Shown here: piece by piece, positions 49,691 to 58,411 of the stretch
Numbering within the stretch: position 1 is the first letter of the stretch
Layout: every line of letters starts with the position of its first letter
Notes under the pieces: model-generated
Database searches by the model: none
What the model was told of the DNA's origin: nothing
Seen by the model: the letters and a program-made list of their open reading frames with translations, nothing else
NCBI RefSeq assembly: GCF_013314535.1
Contig: NZ_JABUAE010000018.1
Span: forward strand, 1-64,000
Origin: Bacillus sp. Xin1
GTDB taxonomy: Bacteria > Bacillota > Bacilli > Bacillales > Bacillaceae_G
Reading direction: 5' to 3'
DNA: 64,000 bases
Program-made: the position numbers and the translations under genes

Positions 49691-51250
49691 ATGTATATGA
49701 CGATTGGGAGGATTTTTGATTTAACGGTTAGCAAGTATCCGAATAAAGAAGCGTTAGTAGAACCGGAAAAGAATATTCGCTGGACATATAAAGAGTGGGA
49801 TGAACAGGTGAATAAAACGGCGCATGCTTTGCTTGCAGAAGGTGTGAGAAAAGGAGATACCGTATCTGTCTATTTATATAACTGTCGTGAATTTGTAAAC
49901 GTTTACCTCGCTTGCGCGAAAATCGGTGCAATCTTCAATCCGATTAATTTCCGTTTAAAAGCAAAAGAAGTAGCTTACATTCTCCACGATGCGTCTTCAA
50001 AAGTGGTTGTATTTGAAAAGGCGGTTGAACAAACAGTCGCGATGGTTGAAAGAGATTTCCCAAACAGTTCTTTTTGGTACATAGAAGATGATGCGCCTGC
50101 ATATGCTGCATCTTATCATGAAAAAGTAAATGCCGCTTCATCTGAGGCTGTAGATATTGTCGTTGAGGAAACAGATTATTGCTCGATGCTTTATACAAGT
50201 GGTACAACAGGGCATCCAAAAGGGGTGCTGCACCGTCACCGTGATATGGCAGAACATAGTATGATTTGTACGTATTTCTTAAAATATAACCGTGACAGTA
50301 TCGGGCTTGTTGTAGCACCACTGTACCATTGCGGGGAATTAAACGCTGGTATTATACCACGAATTCAAGTTGGCGGGAAAAATATCATTTTACACCAATT
50401 TGATACAAAGACAGTTTTACATACGATTCAAAAAGAAAAAATCACAACATTCTTTGCGGCGCCAACGATGTGGAATATGCTGTTACAGGAGGATTTATCA
50501 CAATATGAACTTTGCTCGATGAAAATTGGGGTATACGGTGGGGCTGCAATGGCACCTGCACTTGTAAAAGAATGTAAAGAGCGTCTACATATTGATCTTG
50601 TCCAAATTTACGGAATGACAGAGATGGGGCCGGTTATTGCATTCTTAGTAGAAGAAGATCAAATTACGAAAGCTGGTTCAGCGGGAACTCCTTGCTTTAG
50701 TCACGAAATTCGAATTGTAAAGCCGAACGAAGAGGGGCCGGCAGAACCAGATGATGTACTGCCACCGTATGAAGTGGGAGAAATTATTTCACGTGGGCCA
50801 ACTATGATGGCAGGATATCATAATCGCGCAGAAGCGAACGCAAAGTCTATGTATAAAGGTTGGTACCATTCGGGAGATCTAGGTTATTTTGATAAGGATG
50901 GTTATTTATATGTAGCAGATCGTGTTGACGATATGGTGATTAGTGGTGGGGTAAATATTTATCCGCGTGAAGTTGAAGATTTCTTGCATAGTCATCCTAG
51001 TGTATTAGATGTGGCTGTACTTGGTGAACCGGATGAGCTATGGGGGGAACGTGTTGTTGCGGTAGTAGTTAAAAAAGATGAGCATATTACAGCAGCTGAT
51101 TTAGAAAGTTACTGTAAAGAAAGTGATGAACTAGCTGACTATAAACGTCCGCGTCATTATATATTTGCAGATGAACTTCCTCGTAACGCGAGTGGAAAAT
51201 TACAGAAGTTTGTGTTGAGAGAAAGTTTAAAAGGCGCTCAGAAATCATAA
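49691..51250 (+). CDS. Fatty-acid/medium-chain acyl-CoA ligase (ANL superfamily)
   Basis: 519 aa. P-loop SMLYTSGTTGHPKGVLHRH, A5-like motif QIYGMTEMGP, A7 YHSGDLGYFDKDGYLYVADR and A8-A10 GVNIYPREVEDFLHSHPSVLD ending in the catalytic Lys segment LPRNASGKLQKFVLR. This is the AMP-forming acyl-CoA synthetase architecture of FadD/long-chain ligases. AAGGGGG precedes the ATG with a 12-nt gap. Activates fatty or aryl acids to CoA thioesters; chain length not known. Monocistronic. Confidence 0.88.
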   Translation: MYMTIGRIFDLTVSKYPNKEALVEPEKNIRWTYKEWDEQVNKTAHALLAEGVRKGDTVSVYLYNCREFVNVYLACAKIGAIFNPINFRLKAKEVAYILHDASSKVVVFEKAVEQTVAMVERDFPNSSFWYIEDDAPAYAASYHEKVNAASSEAVDIVVEETDYCSMLYTSGTTGHPKGVLHRHRDMAEHSMICTYFLKYNRDSIGLVVAPLYHCGELNAGIIPRIQVGGKNIILHQFDTKTVLHTIQKEKITTFFAAPTMWNMLLQEDLSQYELCSMKIGVYGGAAMAPALVKECKERLHIDLVQIYGMTEMGPVIAFLVEEDQITKAGSAGTPCFSHEIRIVKPNEEGPAEPDDVLPPYEVGEIISRGPTMMAGYHNRAEANAKSMYKGWYHSGDLGYFDKDGYLYVADRVDDMVISGGVNIYPREVEDFLHSHPSVLDVAVLGEPDELWGERVVAVVVKKDEHITAADLESYCKESDELADYKRPRHYIFADELPRNASGKLQKFVLRESLKGAQKS

Positions 51251-51252
51251 AG

Positions 51253-51285
51253 AAAAAGCATAGTCATAGATGGCTATGCTTTTTC
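51253..51285 (+). terminator. Terminator after the acyl-CoA ligase gene
   Basis: AAAAAGCATAG / CTATGCTTTTT perfect 11-bp stem, 10-nt loop. Confidence 0.85.
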
Positions 51286-51383
51286 TAACTTGTTTTTGTG
51301 TCGTTCTTTGGCGGTTGGTCGATATCCTTTGTCGAATCGCCGATAAAATTTCATTCACTATTGTATATCAACAAACTCTCTTA

Positions 51384-51854
51384 TTATTTGCGCGAGAAAC
51401 CTTCTTCATCAAGGTATTCTGCAGCTTCTGGATAAGAATTAAATGTTCCATCTAAATTCACGCCAGCGTACACGTTCCACATATCATCTTCGTGGATAAG
51501 AGTAAGGATATGTCCTTCTTCACTCTGCCATTCTTCTTCTTTAGCAGGTTCAGCTTGTACAACGATTTCTTCTGGCTCTTGAGATAGAAGTTCAATTGAT
51601 TTTTGAATTAATGAGCGTAGTTCGTCTGCTGAAAATTCACGGATGTTAACCATGCCTTTATCGTCTGTTTTATAACCTTTAATGCCGCCTGCATATACAA
51701 AGCCGTTACCATTTGGGTGTAAATGATACACAACGTTCTTTTTATCTAAGCGGCTTTCTTCAAAGTGAAAGTTCACACGTTTTAATGATACGTTCTTTCT
51801 TTCTAATTGTGGGAAAGATTCGATAATCGATAATTTTTCTTCAAAAGTTAGCAT
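51384..51854 (-). CDS. Conserved-looking protein of unknown function
   Basis: 156 aa, acidic (AEPAKEEEWQSEEGH). N-terminal part begins MLTFEEKLSIIESFPQLERK and has FHFEESRLDKKNVVYHLHPN; the C-terminal part has TLIHEDDMWNVYAGVNLDGT then FNSYPEAAEYLDEEG. The two halves share a beta-rich YAGG/YAGV motif, which could be two similar subdomains. TTGGAGGC precedes the ATG on the minus strand. Function and family not recognised. Confidence 0.65.
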   Translation of the reverse strand: MLTFEEKLSIIESFPQLERKNVSLKRVNFHFEESRLDKKNVVYHLHPNGNGFVYAGGIKGYKTDDKGMVNIREFSADELRSLIQKSIELLSQEPEEIVVQAEPAKEEEWQSEEGHILTLIHEDDMWNVYAGVNLDGTFNSYPEAAEYLDEEGFSRK

Positions 51855-52043
51855 AATGCCTCCAAATATATAGTAAAAGATTTAATCTGTTCATTATAGC
51901 ATAGTCGCTTATCTTTCCAAAGATAGAATACATGAATACGGTTACTTCACGAGACTGTAAAGAGTTTCTTCTAAAAACCACTGACGAATACATATTTCTC
52001 GCGTTACAATAAAACGTGGACTTTTAATAGAGGTGATTTTTTT

Positions 52044-53521
52044 ATGATTCAAGGAATAGCAAAAGAGTGTTTAGCGGGTTTTACCGTAGCAATTGTTGCA
52101 TTGCCACTTGCGATTGCATTCGGGATTGCGGCGACAGGAACGTCGGAAGGTGCGCTAGTTGGGTTGTATGGTGCGATTTTTGCTGGGTTATTTGCAGCAT
52201 TGTTTGGTGGTACAGCAGGGCAAGTAACGGGTCCTACCGGTCCAATTACCGTGATTGCGACAGGTATTATTGCAAGTCATGGGCTTGAGGCGAGTTTTAT
52301 TGCATTTATGATGGCTGGGCTATTTCAAATTTTATTTGGGGTATGTAAGCTCGGTTCGTATATACGTTACATTCCATTCCATATTCTGTCGTTTCAGGGT
52401 TTATGAATGGAATTGCACTTATTATTATTTTAGGCGAGATGAAGCATGTGAAAAATAGCTTTTTACTTGTTTTGTTAACGATACTTGTTATGCTTGTCGC
52501 AGGGAAGTGGATTAAAGCGATTCCGGCAAGTTTAATTGCGTTAGTTGGTGTTACGGCGACATTGCCGTTATTTTCTCAACTTTTACAAGGGCTTACGATT
52601 CAATTACCTTTTGTGGGAACGATCCCATTAAACAAGATGATTGAAAAGATTGGAACAATACCAGAAGCGATGCCTTCTCCTCATTTACCTGTCTTTAGTG
52701 GGCTGGCAATACTAGAACTTATTTTGCCAGCACTTAGTATTGCATTATTAGGGTCAATTGACTCGCTATTAACATCCGTTGTGATGGATAATGTAACAGG
52801 TACAAGGCATAAAAGTAATAAAGAATTGATTGGCCAAGGATTAGGGAATATTGTGAGTGGATTGTTTGGAGGATTAGCAGGAGCAGGTGCGACGGTTCGG
52901 TCTATTGTGAATATAAGAAGCGGCGGGAAAACAGCACTATCGGCTTGTATGCATAGCGTTATTTTATTTATTTTCATTATGGGGCTTGGTGCAGTTGTAC
53001 AATATATTCCACTTGCAGTACTATCAGGTATTTTAATTTTAACAGGTATCGGAATGTTTGATTGGGATAGTATGAAAAAGATGCATGTAGCGCCAAAAGG
53101 TGACGTTGTTGTCATGCTTTTAACAATGGTGATTACAGTGAAATTTGATTTAATGATTGCGGTTGCGTTTGGTATAATCCTTTCTTTCCTTTTATATATG
53201 GTGCAATGCAAGGAACGAGAAGCTTCTATTGTAAAAGGAGAAGATGACACGTATATGATTCAGGGACCACTGTCCTTCTTATCTGTTGATCATATTTTTT
53301 CTTCTTTACAAGAAGTGAAGTCTCATTTGACGTTACGCTTGAATCATGTGCACTATATGGATACTTCGGGGGCGATGGCACTATTAAACTTTATGGATCA
53401 TACGGAGAAAATAGGTGCGAGTGTAACGCTTGAACATGTACAACCACATATTGAAAAGACACTGCTCAGCTTGGCAAATGATCAGCAAAGAGAAAAGTTA
53501 AACATGGTAAAAGAACAATAG
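52044..53521 (+). pseudogene. SulP-family anion transporter gene split by a frameshift
   Basis: The first frame (52044-52406) has the SulP N-terminus IAKECLAGFTVAIVALPLAI, with GQVTGPTGPITVIATGI. At about 52380 one base is missing in an IPFP-YSVVSGF context; the downstream frame continues from VVSGFMNGIALIIILGEM to the C-terminal STAS domain (LRLNHVHYMDTSGAMALLNFM) at 53521. Joined length would be about 490 aa with some 11 membrane segments. In the second frame a GTG/ATG at 52403 could make only the membrane-core remainder. Would be an inorganic anion (sulfate/bicarbonate) transporter; probably inactive. Confidence 0.85.
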
Positions 53522-53527
53522 AATTGT

Positions 53528-53560
53528 AAAGCGTCATTCCGAAAAGGAAGGCGCTTTTTT
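53528..53560 (+). terminator. Terminator after the SulP pseudogene
   Basis: AAAGCGTCATTCC / GGAAGGCGCTTT imperfect stem followed by TTT. Confidence 0.7.
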
Positions 53561-53673
53561 GTATGCAGTGCATAGTAAGAAGAATGTATTTTTTTAGCAA
53601 TATATCCATATTTTGAAACACGATGTGCTATCATAAAAGTGGGGACTATTTTTTAAAGTTAGGAGAGAGTTTG

Positions 53674-54042
53674 ATGTACAAACAGTTACCACACAGTGTG
53701 AAGATCGGGATTACACGTTCAATTACTACTTCTTTTACAGAATACATGAAATCAATCGAGTGGGATGTAGAGAAATTTGATATGCAACAATTTGTTGAAC
53801 AGTGGAAACAGTATTTGTATACAAAATCAAAGTGGATTAAGCAAATTAATGATGATGTAAAAGAAGATCCAAGTTTTCATCAAGAGTTAGCAAATCGGAT
53901 AAATGAAAAAATTAGTCAATTACTTCAAGAAGAACCGACAGATGAGCAACTACAAGTGCTTCAGGTGCAGCATGTGCAAATTAAAGAATCACTTTGTAAA
54001 TTAGAAGCACAGTATCAAATTGATCGTTTAGTAGCGAAATGA
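53674..54042 (+). CDS. Helical protein of unknown function
   Basis: 122 aa, mostly helical with amphipathic segments (WDVEKFDMQQFVEQWKQYLY; QHVQIKESLCKLEAQYQIDR) and no membrane part. Start at the ATG at 53674 because AGGAGAGAG lies 7 nt upstream; an earlier in-frame ATG has no ribosome binding site. Followed by a strong terminator, so it is a real unit. Family not recognised. Confidence 0.65.
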   Translation: MYKQLPHSVKIGITRSITTSFTEYMKSIEWDVEKFDMQQFVEQWKQYLYTKSKWIKQINDDVKEDPSFHQELANRINEKISQLLQEEPTDEQLQVLQVQHVQIKESLCKLEAQYQIDRLVAK

Positions 54043-54055
54043 AATTTTACATATG

Positions 54056-54106
54056 AAAAAGAGCCTGTTTGGTAAGGTGCTATCACTTTACCAAACAGGC
54101 TCTTTT
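54056..54106. terminator. Strong terminator after the helical protein gene
   Basis: 19-bp near-perfect stem AAAAGAGCCTGTTTGGTAA / TTTACCAAACAGGCTCTTTT; symmetrical for both strands. Confidence 0.88.
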
Positions 54107-54109
54107 GTT

Positions 54110-54322
54110 AATATATATATTCAACTTGATTTTCCAACATATATCCATTTTGCTTTTCAAGTACCTAAGTCGCGACTATGAAAACAAAAGAAGATCTCCA
54201 CTCGCTTGCTCCTTTTGTTCTCACTTGGCATGGGGCTAAAAAAGGCACTGACCGCTTCTATGCATGGTCGGATGCTCTCTCCCATCTAAAAAAATGGTTT
54301 GATGTTAGTTTTTTAATTTGGA
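54110..54322 (+). repeat. R repeat, copy 10 (bcr1 at its end)
   Basis: Best-preserved R copy: from an ATG at 54178 it reads MKTKEDLHSLAPFVLTWHGA then KKGTDRFYAWSDALSHLKKW, open throughout. No ribosome binding site precedes the ATG (AAGTCGCGACT). The far end AATTTGGATTTAT is continuous with bcr1. Confidence 0.9.
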
Positions 54323-54481
54323 TTTATCCCGCATTAACGGGCAGTAAGACTCCCACCTCAAGATTCAGAGAGAAACGAGGAAGGTAGGTAGGGAATCAAC
54401 TGCCCGTAAAAGCCCGATTGGTGAGGGCTAATAATCAGTGGGGGATGAAGAAAACCCCCACTGATTAAAGTTTCACTTTAT
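54323..54481 (+). repeat. bcr1 element, full-length copy with TTTAT duplication
   Basis: About 150 bp between TTTAT at 54323-54327 and TTTAT at 54477-54481. Left end CCCGCATTAACGGGCAGTAA; right end CCCCACTGATTAAAGTTTCAC; nearly identical to the copy at 29729. Confidence 0.92.
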
Positions 54482-54494
54482 ATAGATTACTATA

Positions 54495-55376
54495 TTATCC
54501 TTGTGGGACAACCACAGACCAAGTAGTTATATCTATCTCTTTCTTTAAAACAGAAGAGGCTGGGAATACAAATGCCCATGGCTTTGTTGTATTTGCTTTT
54601 ACTTCAAGGTTTGGTAATGTAAATGCCCCATTTGCAATAACTTCTTCAGAAGCATCTAGAATTTGAAGAGGAAGCTGCTCAAGTTCTATGCTATGGGAAA
54701 ATCCATTTCGGATTAGGATTGTTACACTCAGGTCACCATTTTCTTGATGCGTTGCTTGTAACCCTAAGAAATTGATTTCGTCTTCAGCAGGAGGTGTTAA
54801 CCCTTCTGCAAAATCTCGTAGTTCGTCTTTGCTTTCTTTAGATAATTGTTGTTCCCATGTTGGATCCAATTCGAATCGATGTAGTTCTCCTAAATCAAAT
54901 GCTAATTGCCAATCTGCTTGGGAGAGGGGGGCCTCTGTTATTGTTTCTTCTTCAAATTGAAATACCCATGGCATATTGGTGTTTGCGGGTATATTACCAA
55001 GTGCAGAAAGATCAAATGTTTTCCGTGCACATAATTGTTCTTCATTATTAAATAGAAGTAATGCAACTTTTTCAAAGTTAATCGGTTTGGAAATGGTGCT
55101 TCGCAGAAAAGCAGCTACATGATAGGCACCATCGCGTTTTTCCACGTCAATTCCAGATAAAGAAATTTGATTTTCTTTTAAACTAGGTAAATCTTTATGT
55201 AAAAACTGATAGATATATTTGTGTTCGATTGTAACTTCTCCCCAAGAGGGATGGAAGTATAATGTAGGTTTTACATTTGTATGCTGAGAAGTTGTCTCTT
55301 CTTGTCCAAATAATTGATCTCCAGAAATGACTGTATCTTTTCCTTTTTTCTTTGCTTTTTTGAAGAATGATAACAT
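54495..55376 (-). CDS. slaP: Accessory Sec system S-layer assembly protein SlaP
   Basis: 293 aa without signal peptide or membrane helix. An N-terminal basic stretch (FFKKAKKKGKDT) is followed by two similar SLAP-type beta domains, each with a W-x-F-like ending (NTNMPWVFQFEEETI; NTTKPWAFVFPASSVL). It matches B. anthracis SlaP, which is needed with SecA2 for efficient secretion of S-layer proteins. Cytoplasmic. GAGGTGA precedes the ATG. Sits 14 bp downstream of secA2 in the same orientation. Confidence 0.9.
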   Translation of the reverse strand: MLSFFKKAKKKGKDTVISGDQLFGQEETTSQHTNVKPTLYFHPSWGEVTIEHKYIYQFLHKDLPSLKENQISLSGIDVEKRDGAYHVAAFLRSTISKPINFEKVALLLFNNEEQLCARKTFDLSALGNIPANTNMPWVFQFEEETITEAPLSQADWQLAFDLGELHRFELDPTWEQQLSKESKDELRDFAEGLTPPAEDEINFLGLQATHQENGDLSVTILIRNGFSHSIELEQLPLQILDASEEVIANGAFTLPNLEVKANTTKPWAFVFPASSVLKKEIDITTWSVVVPQG

Positions 55377-55390
55377 GAAAGTTCACCTCA

Positions 55391-57754
55391 TTATACGTTT
55401 TGTGGAACGGTTAAATGCCGGGCAACATATAGGCACATTTCTTTTTCAAAATTGCTGTATGTGTATAAGAAAATGTCGAGACCTTCCTTTTGATAAATAC
55501 GTGTTGGATCTTCTTGTTGATATTGTCGTAATCCGATGCCTTCTTTTAAATTATGCATCGCATCTAAATGATTTACCCAGTTTTGATCGATGTAGTGTAA
55601 TCCTACTTGGCGCAATGCTTGCTGCAGTTCTGTATGATCATTTAGTGCACGCACTTTATCCAGATAACTTGAAATCGAATCTTTTAATAGATTGTTTAAT
55701 TCTTCGATCGAATTAACGGTGTTTTCTGATAATAGTGGTAGTTCTTCTGTTGGCATAATAGATTGTAATTCTTCTGTTAATGCAATGAAATTCCATTCTT
55801 CTGGAACCATACCTTCTAGCAGATGTTTTTTTCCGATCGAATCGATTGTATGCTCTATCATTGGAGTTGTAATTTCTATCATATTTGTTTCTTCATGTAA
55901 GAAATGATTGCGAAGTTTATAGATTACATTTCGCTGATCATTAATCACATCATCTAGTTTTAAATTGTATTCACGAATTGAAAAATGACTTCCCTCACAA
56001 AGCAGTTGCGTACGGTTTATAAAATCATGTACTTTCGGAGTAAGGATAAGTCCTTTATCATCTGTTTTTAATGATTTCTTTAATTTTTCCACATCTTCCT
56101 GAGCAAAGCGCTGAAGCATATCATCTTCTAATGAAAGGAAAAATTGTGAACTACCAGGGTCACCTTGTCTACCAGCCCGACCTTTTAATTGGTTATCAAC
56201 GCGCCGGGATTCATGACGTTCTGTCCCGATAACATGTAGACCTCCAAGTTCTGGAACACCGTCTTCTAATAAAATATCGGTACCACGACCAGCCATATTT
56301 GTAGCGATTGTAATTTGGCCTTTCTGTCCAGCTTTCGCAATTAAATCGGCTTCTTGCTCTGCGCTTTTTGCATTTAGTAACTGATAGGATAAGTTTGCTT
56401 CATCTAAATAACGAGCTGCCAGTTCAGACTGCAAGATGGACATCGTTCCAATTAAAATTGGTTGTCCTTTTGTATGTCGCTTTATAACTTCTTCACGTAC
56501 TGCTGTATATTTATGATCAGTAGTCATATAGACTAGGTCTTTTAAATCTTCACGGATGACAGGGCGGTTCGTTGGAATCGGTATAACATCCATTCCGTAT
56601 ACACGATTAAACTCTTTTTCTTCCGTTTTTGCTGTGCCTGTCATTCCAGATAGGGCAGGGTACATACGGAAGAAATTTTGGATTGTAATGGATGCATATG
56701 TTTGGTTTTCTTCGGTGATTTCCAAACCTTCTTTCGCTTCAATTGCTTGGTGTAAACCATCACTTAATGAACGGCCATCCATCACGCGGCCTGTAAAAAT
56801 ATCAACGAGCATAATTTTGTTATCATGTACGATATAGTCAACATCACGTTGGAACGTAACATGTGCACGTAATGATTGAATCATATAGTGATATAAAGTT
56901 TGATGCTCAATGTCATATAAGTTATCAATATCAAATAAATCTTCAATTTTTGTAATACCTTCATCTGTAAAGCTAGATGATTTCGTCTCTGCATCGTACG
57001 TATAGTGAACAGTGTCTTGAAACGACTTAATTACTTTCGCACATAAATAATGTAATCCAGAACTGCTGGATTTTTTGCCGGCGATAATTAGAGGTGTTTT
57101 TGCTTCATCAATTAAGACACTATCAATTTCATCAATAATTGCGAAATGATAAGGGCGCTGTACTTGTGAGGATGATGAAGCTTCCATATTATCTCTTAGA
57201 TAATCAAAGCCAAATTCTGTTCCGATGCCGTATGTAATATCAGCCTCATAGGAACGTTTCTTTTGGATAGGCTCAATATCTGGAATATTTAATCCGACTT
57301 GTAAGCCGAGAAATTCATGGACTTGGCCGATTAGTTCTTTATCACGTTTTGCTAAGTAGTCATTCACTGTAATAACGTGCACACCTTTTCCTTCTAGAGC
57401 ACGTACATAAGATGGCAAGGAAGAGACAAGTGTTTTACCTTCTCCCGTAGGCATTTCTGCAATATTTCCCTCTAATAATACAAGTCCACCAATAAGTTGT
57501 ACGTCATAATGGCGTAATCCGAGCACACGCTTCGCTGCTTCACGAACGATGGCAAATGCTTCTACTTTTATATCATCAATTGTTTTCCCATTTTGAAGCA
57601 TCTCTTTGAAACTAGTAGTTTTTTGGCGTAATGCCTCGTCAGATAGTGCTTCTATTTGCGGTTCAAGTGCATTAATTTCATCAACAAGTAGTTCATATTT
57701 TTTTAGCTTACGTTTTTGTGAATCCCCTAATATTTTTTTGAACGAATTCAGCAT
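55391..57754 (-). CDS. secA2: Accessory Sec ATPase SecA2
   Basis: 787 aa SecA ATPase, shorter than housekeeping SecA. Walker A AEMPTGEGKTLVSSL, DEAD-box variant FAIIDEIDSVLIDEAKTPLI, motif VI region GRAGRQGDPGSSQFFLS. The C-terminal zinc-finger/SecB-binding linker is absent (ends HLTVPQNV). Adjacent to slaP and the csa genes, this is the SecA2 that exports S-layer proteins. GAGGGGTG precedes the ATG. First gene of the secA2-slaP unit, transcribed away from csaA. Confidence 0.95.
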   Translation of the reverse strand: MLNSFKKILGDSQKRKLKKYELLVDEINALEPQIEALSDEALRQKTTSFKEMLQNGKTIDDIKVEAFAIVREAAKRVLGLRHYDVQLIGGLVLLEGNIAEMPTGEGKTLVSSLPSYVRALEGKGVHVITVNDYLAKRDKELIGQVHEFLGLQVGLNIPDIEPIQKKRSYEADITYGIGTEFGFDYLRDNMEASSSSQVQRPYHFAIIDEIDSVLIDEAKTPLIIAGKKSSSSGLHYLCAKVIKSFQDTVHYTYDAETKSSSFTDEGITKIEDLFDIDNLYDIEHQTLYHYMIQSLRAHVTFQRDVDYIVHDNKIMLVDIFTGRVMDGRSLSDGLHQAIEAKEGLEITEENQTYASITIQNFFRMYPALSGMTGTAKTEEKEFNRVYGMDVIPIPTNRPVIREDLKDLVYMTTDHKYTAVREEVIKRHTKGQPILIGTMSILQSELAARYLDEANLSYQLLNAKSAEQEADLIAKAGQKGQITIATNMAGRGTDILLEDGVPELGGLHVIGTERHESRRVDNQLKGRAGRQGDPGSSQFFLSLEDDMLQRFAQEDVEKLKKSLKTDDKGLILTPKVHDFINRTQLLCEGSHFSIREYNLKLDDVINDQRNVIYKLRNHFLHEETNMIEITTPMIEHTIDSIGKKHLLEGMVPEEWNFIALTEELQSIMPTEELPLLSENTVNSIEELNNLLKDSISSYLDKVRALNDHTELQQALRQVGLHYIDQNWVNHLDAMHNLKEGIGLRQYQQEDPTRIYQKEGLDIFLYTYSNFEKEMCLYVARHLTVPQNV

Positions 57755-57972
57755 GCTATTACACCCCTCTTACTGACAATAGCTTCATTATAGCACATGT
57801 TCCTAAGGAATAAGTAGAAGTAGTAAATAGAAGAAAAATATGGTAATTAACATCATTAAATGTAAATATTGCACTTTTAAATTGATTTTTTATTTTTGAT
57901 GTATAAAAAAGAAAGAGAGTATTCAATATATAATAAATTTGTTATGATAATTTAATGAGATAATGAAAAAAT

Positions 57973-58143
57973 GGCATAAAACATTTCTTTTTGGGTTGGA
58001 GAGAGGATCCAGCCATGGATAGAAGCGGTCAGAGCATTTTTTAGTTCCATGCCGTGTGAAACCAGAAGGAGAGAACGAGTGGAGATCTGTTTTTGTTTTT
58101 ATAGCCGCGATTTATATGTTGGAAAGTCGAGATGGATATATAG
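57973..58143 (-). repeat. R repeat, copy 11a (tandem with 11b)
   Basis: Minus-strand core IKTKTDLHSFSPSGFTRHGT then KKCSDRFYPWLDPLSNPKRN; open across the unit, initiating codon ATA. Confidence 0.85.
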
Positions 58144-58310
58144 TGAAACCGGCATACCCTCTTTTTTAGGTTAGAGAGAGGATCTAGAGCTATGGTCAGG
58201 GTCTTTGTTAGCCCCATGTCATATTAAAATAAAGAGATAAAACGAATGGAAATCCGCTTTTGTTTCTATGGCGGTGATGTATATGCCTGCAAATCAAGAT
58301 GGATAGATAG
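58144..58310 (-). repeat. R repeat, copy 11b, degenerate
   Basis: Same order of blocks as 11a (GGATCTAGAGCTATGGTCAG, TAGCCCCATG, CTTTTGTTTCTATGGCGGTG) with an internal deletion at the GCATAGAAGCGG block. Confidence 0.7.
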
Positions 58311-58411
58311 TTTTTGTGAATATATACGAAGAAGGAATAAAATATATTTCAGATTCCAATATGGTTCTACATGAATTTAGAATATACGTATAGAAAGAAA
58401 AGAGAAGAAAT

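Larger units (their letters stand above)
57755..58411. other. Divergent intergenic region between secA2 and csaA
   Basis: 650 bp with no gene. Its middle is a tandem pair of R repeats (57973-58310). The secA2-proximal 200 bp is AT-rich and must hold the secA2 promoter; the csaA promoter lies in the last 100 bp. No confident hexamers assigned. Confidence 0.5.

Noticed and set aside
52681-53250. Long antisense frame (189 codons) inside the SulP gene
   Set aside because: No ribosome binding site, no recognisable domain, and its composition is the mirror of membrane-protein codons on the other strand.
54178-54387. 69-codon frame in R copy 10 as an independent gene
   Set aside because: It has no ribosome binding site, and the end runs into bcr1 sequence. 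I list it only as part of the repeat.
29565-58310. Regularly shaped repeats suggesting a CRISPR array
   Set aside because: R and bcr1 copies are 100-170 bp, dispersed or in pairs between genes, and lack short direct repeats with equal-length spacers; no cas genes are present.
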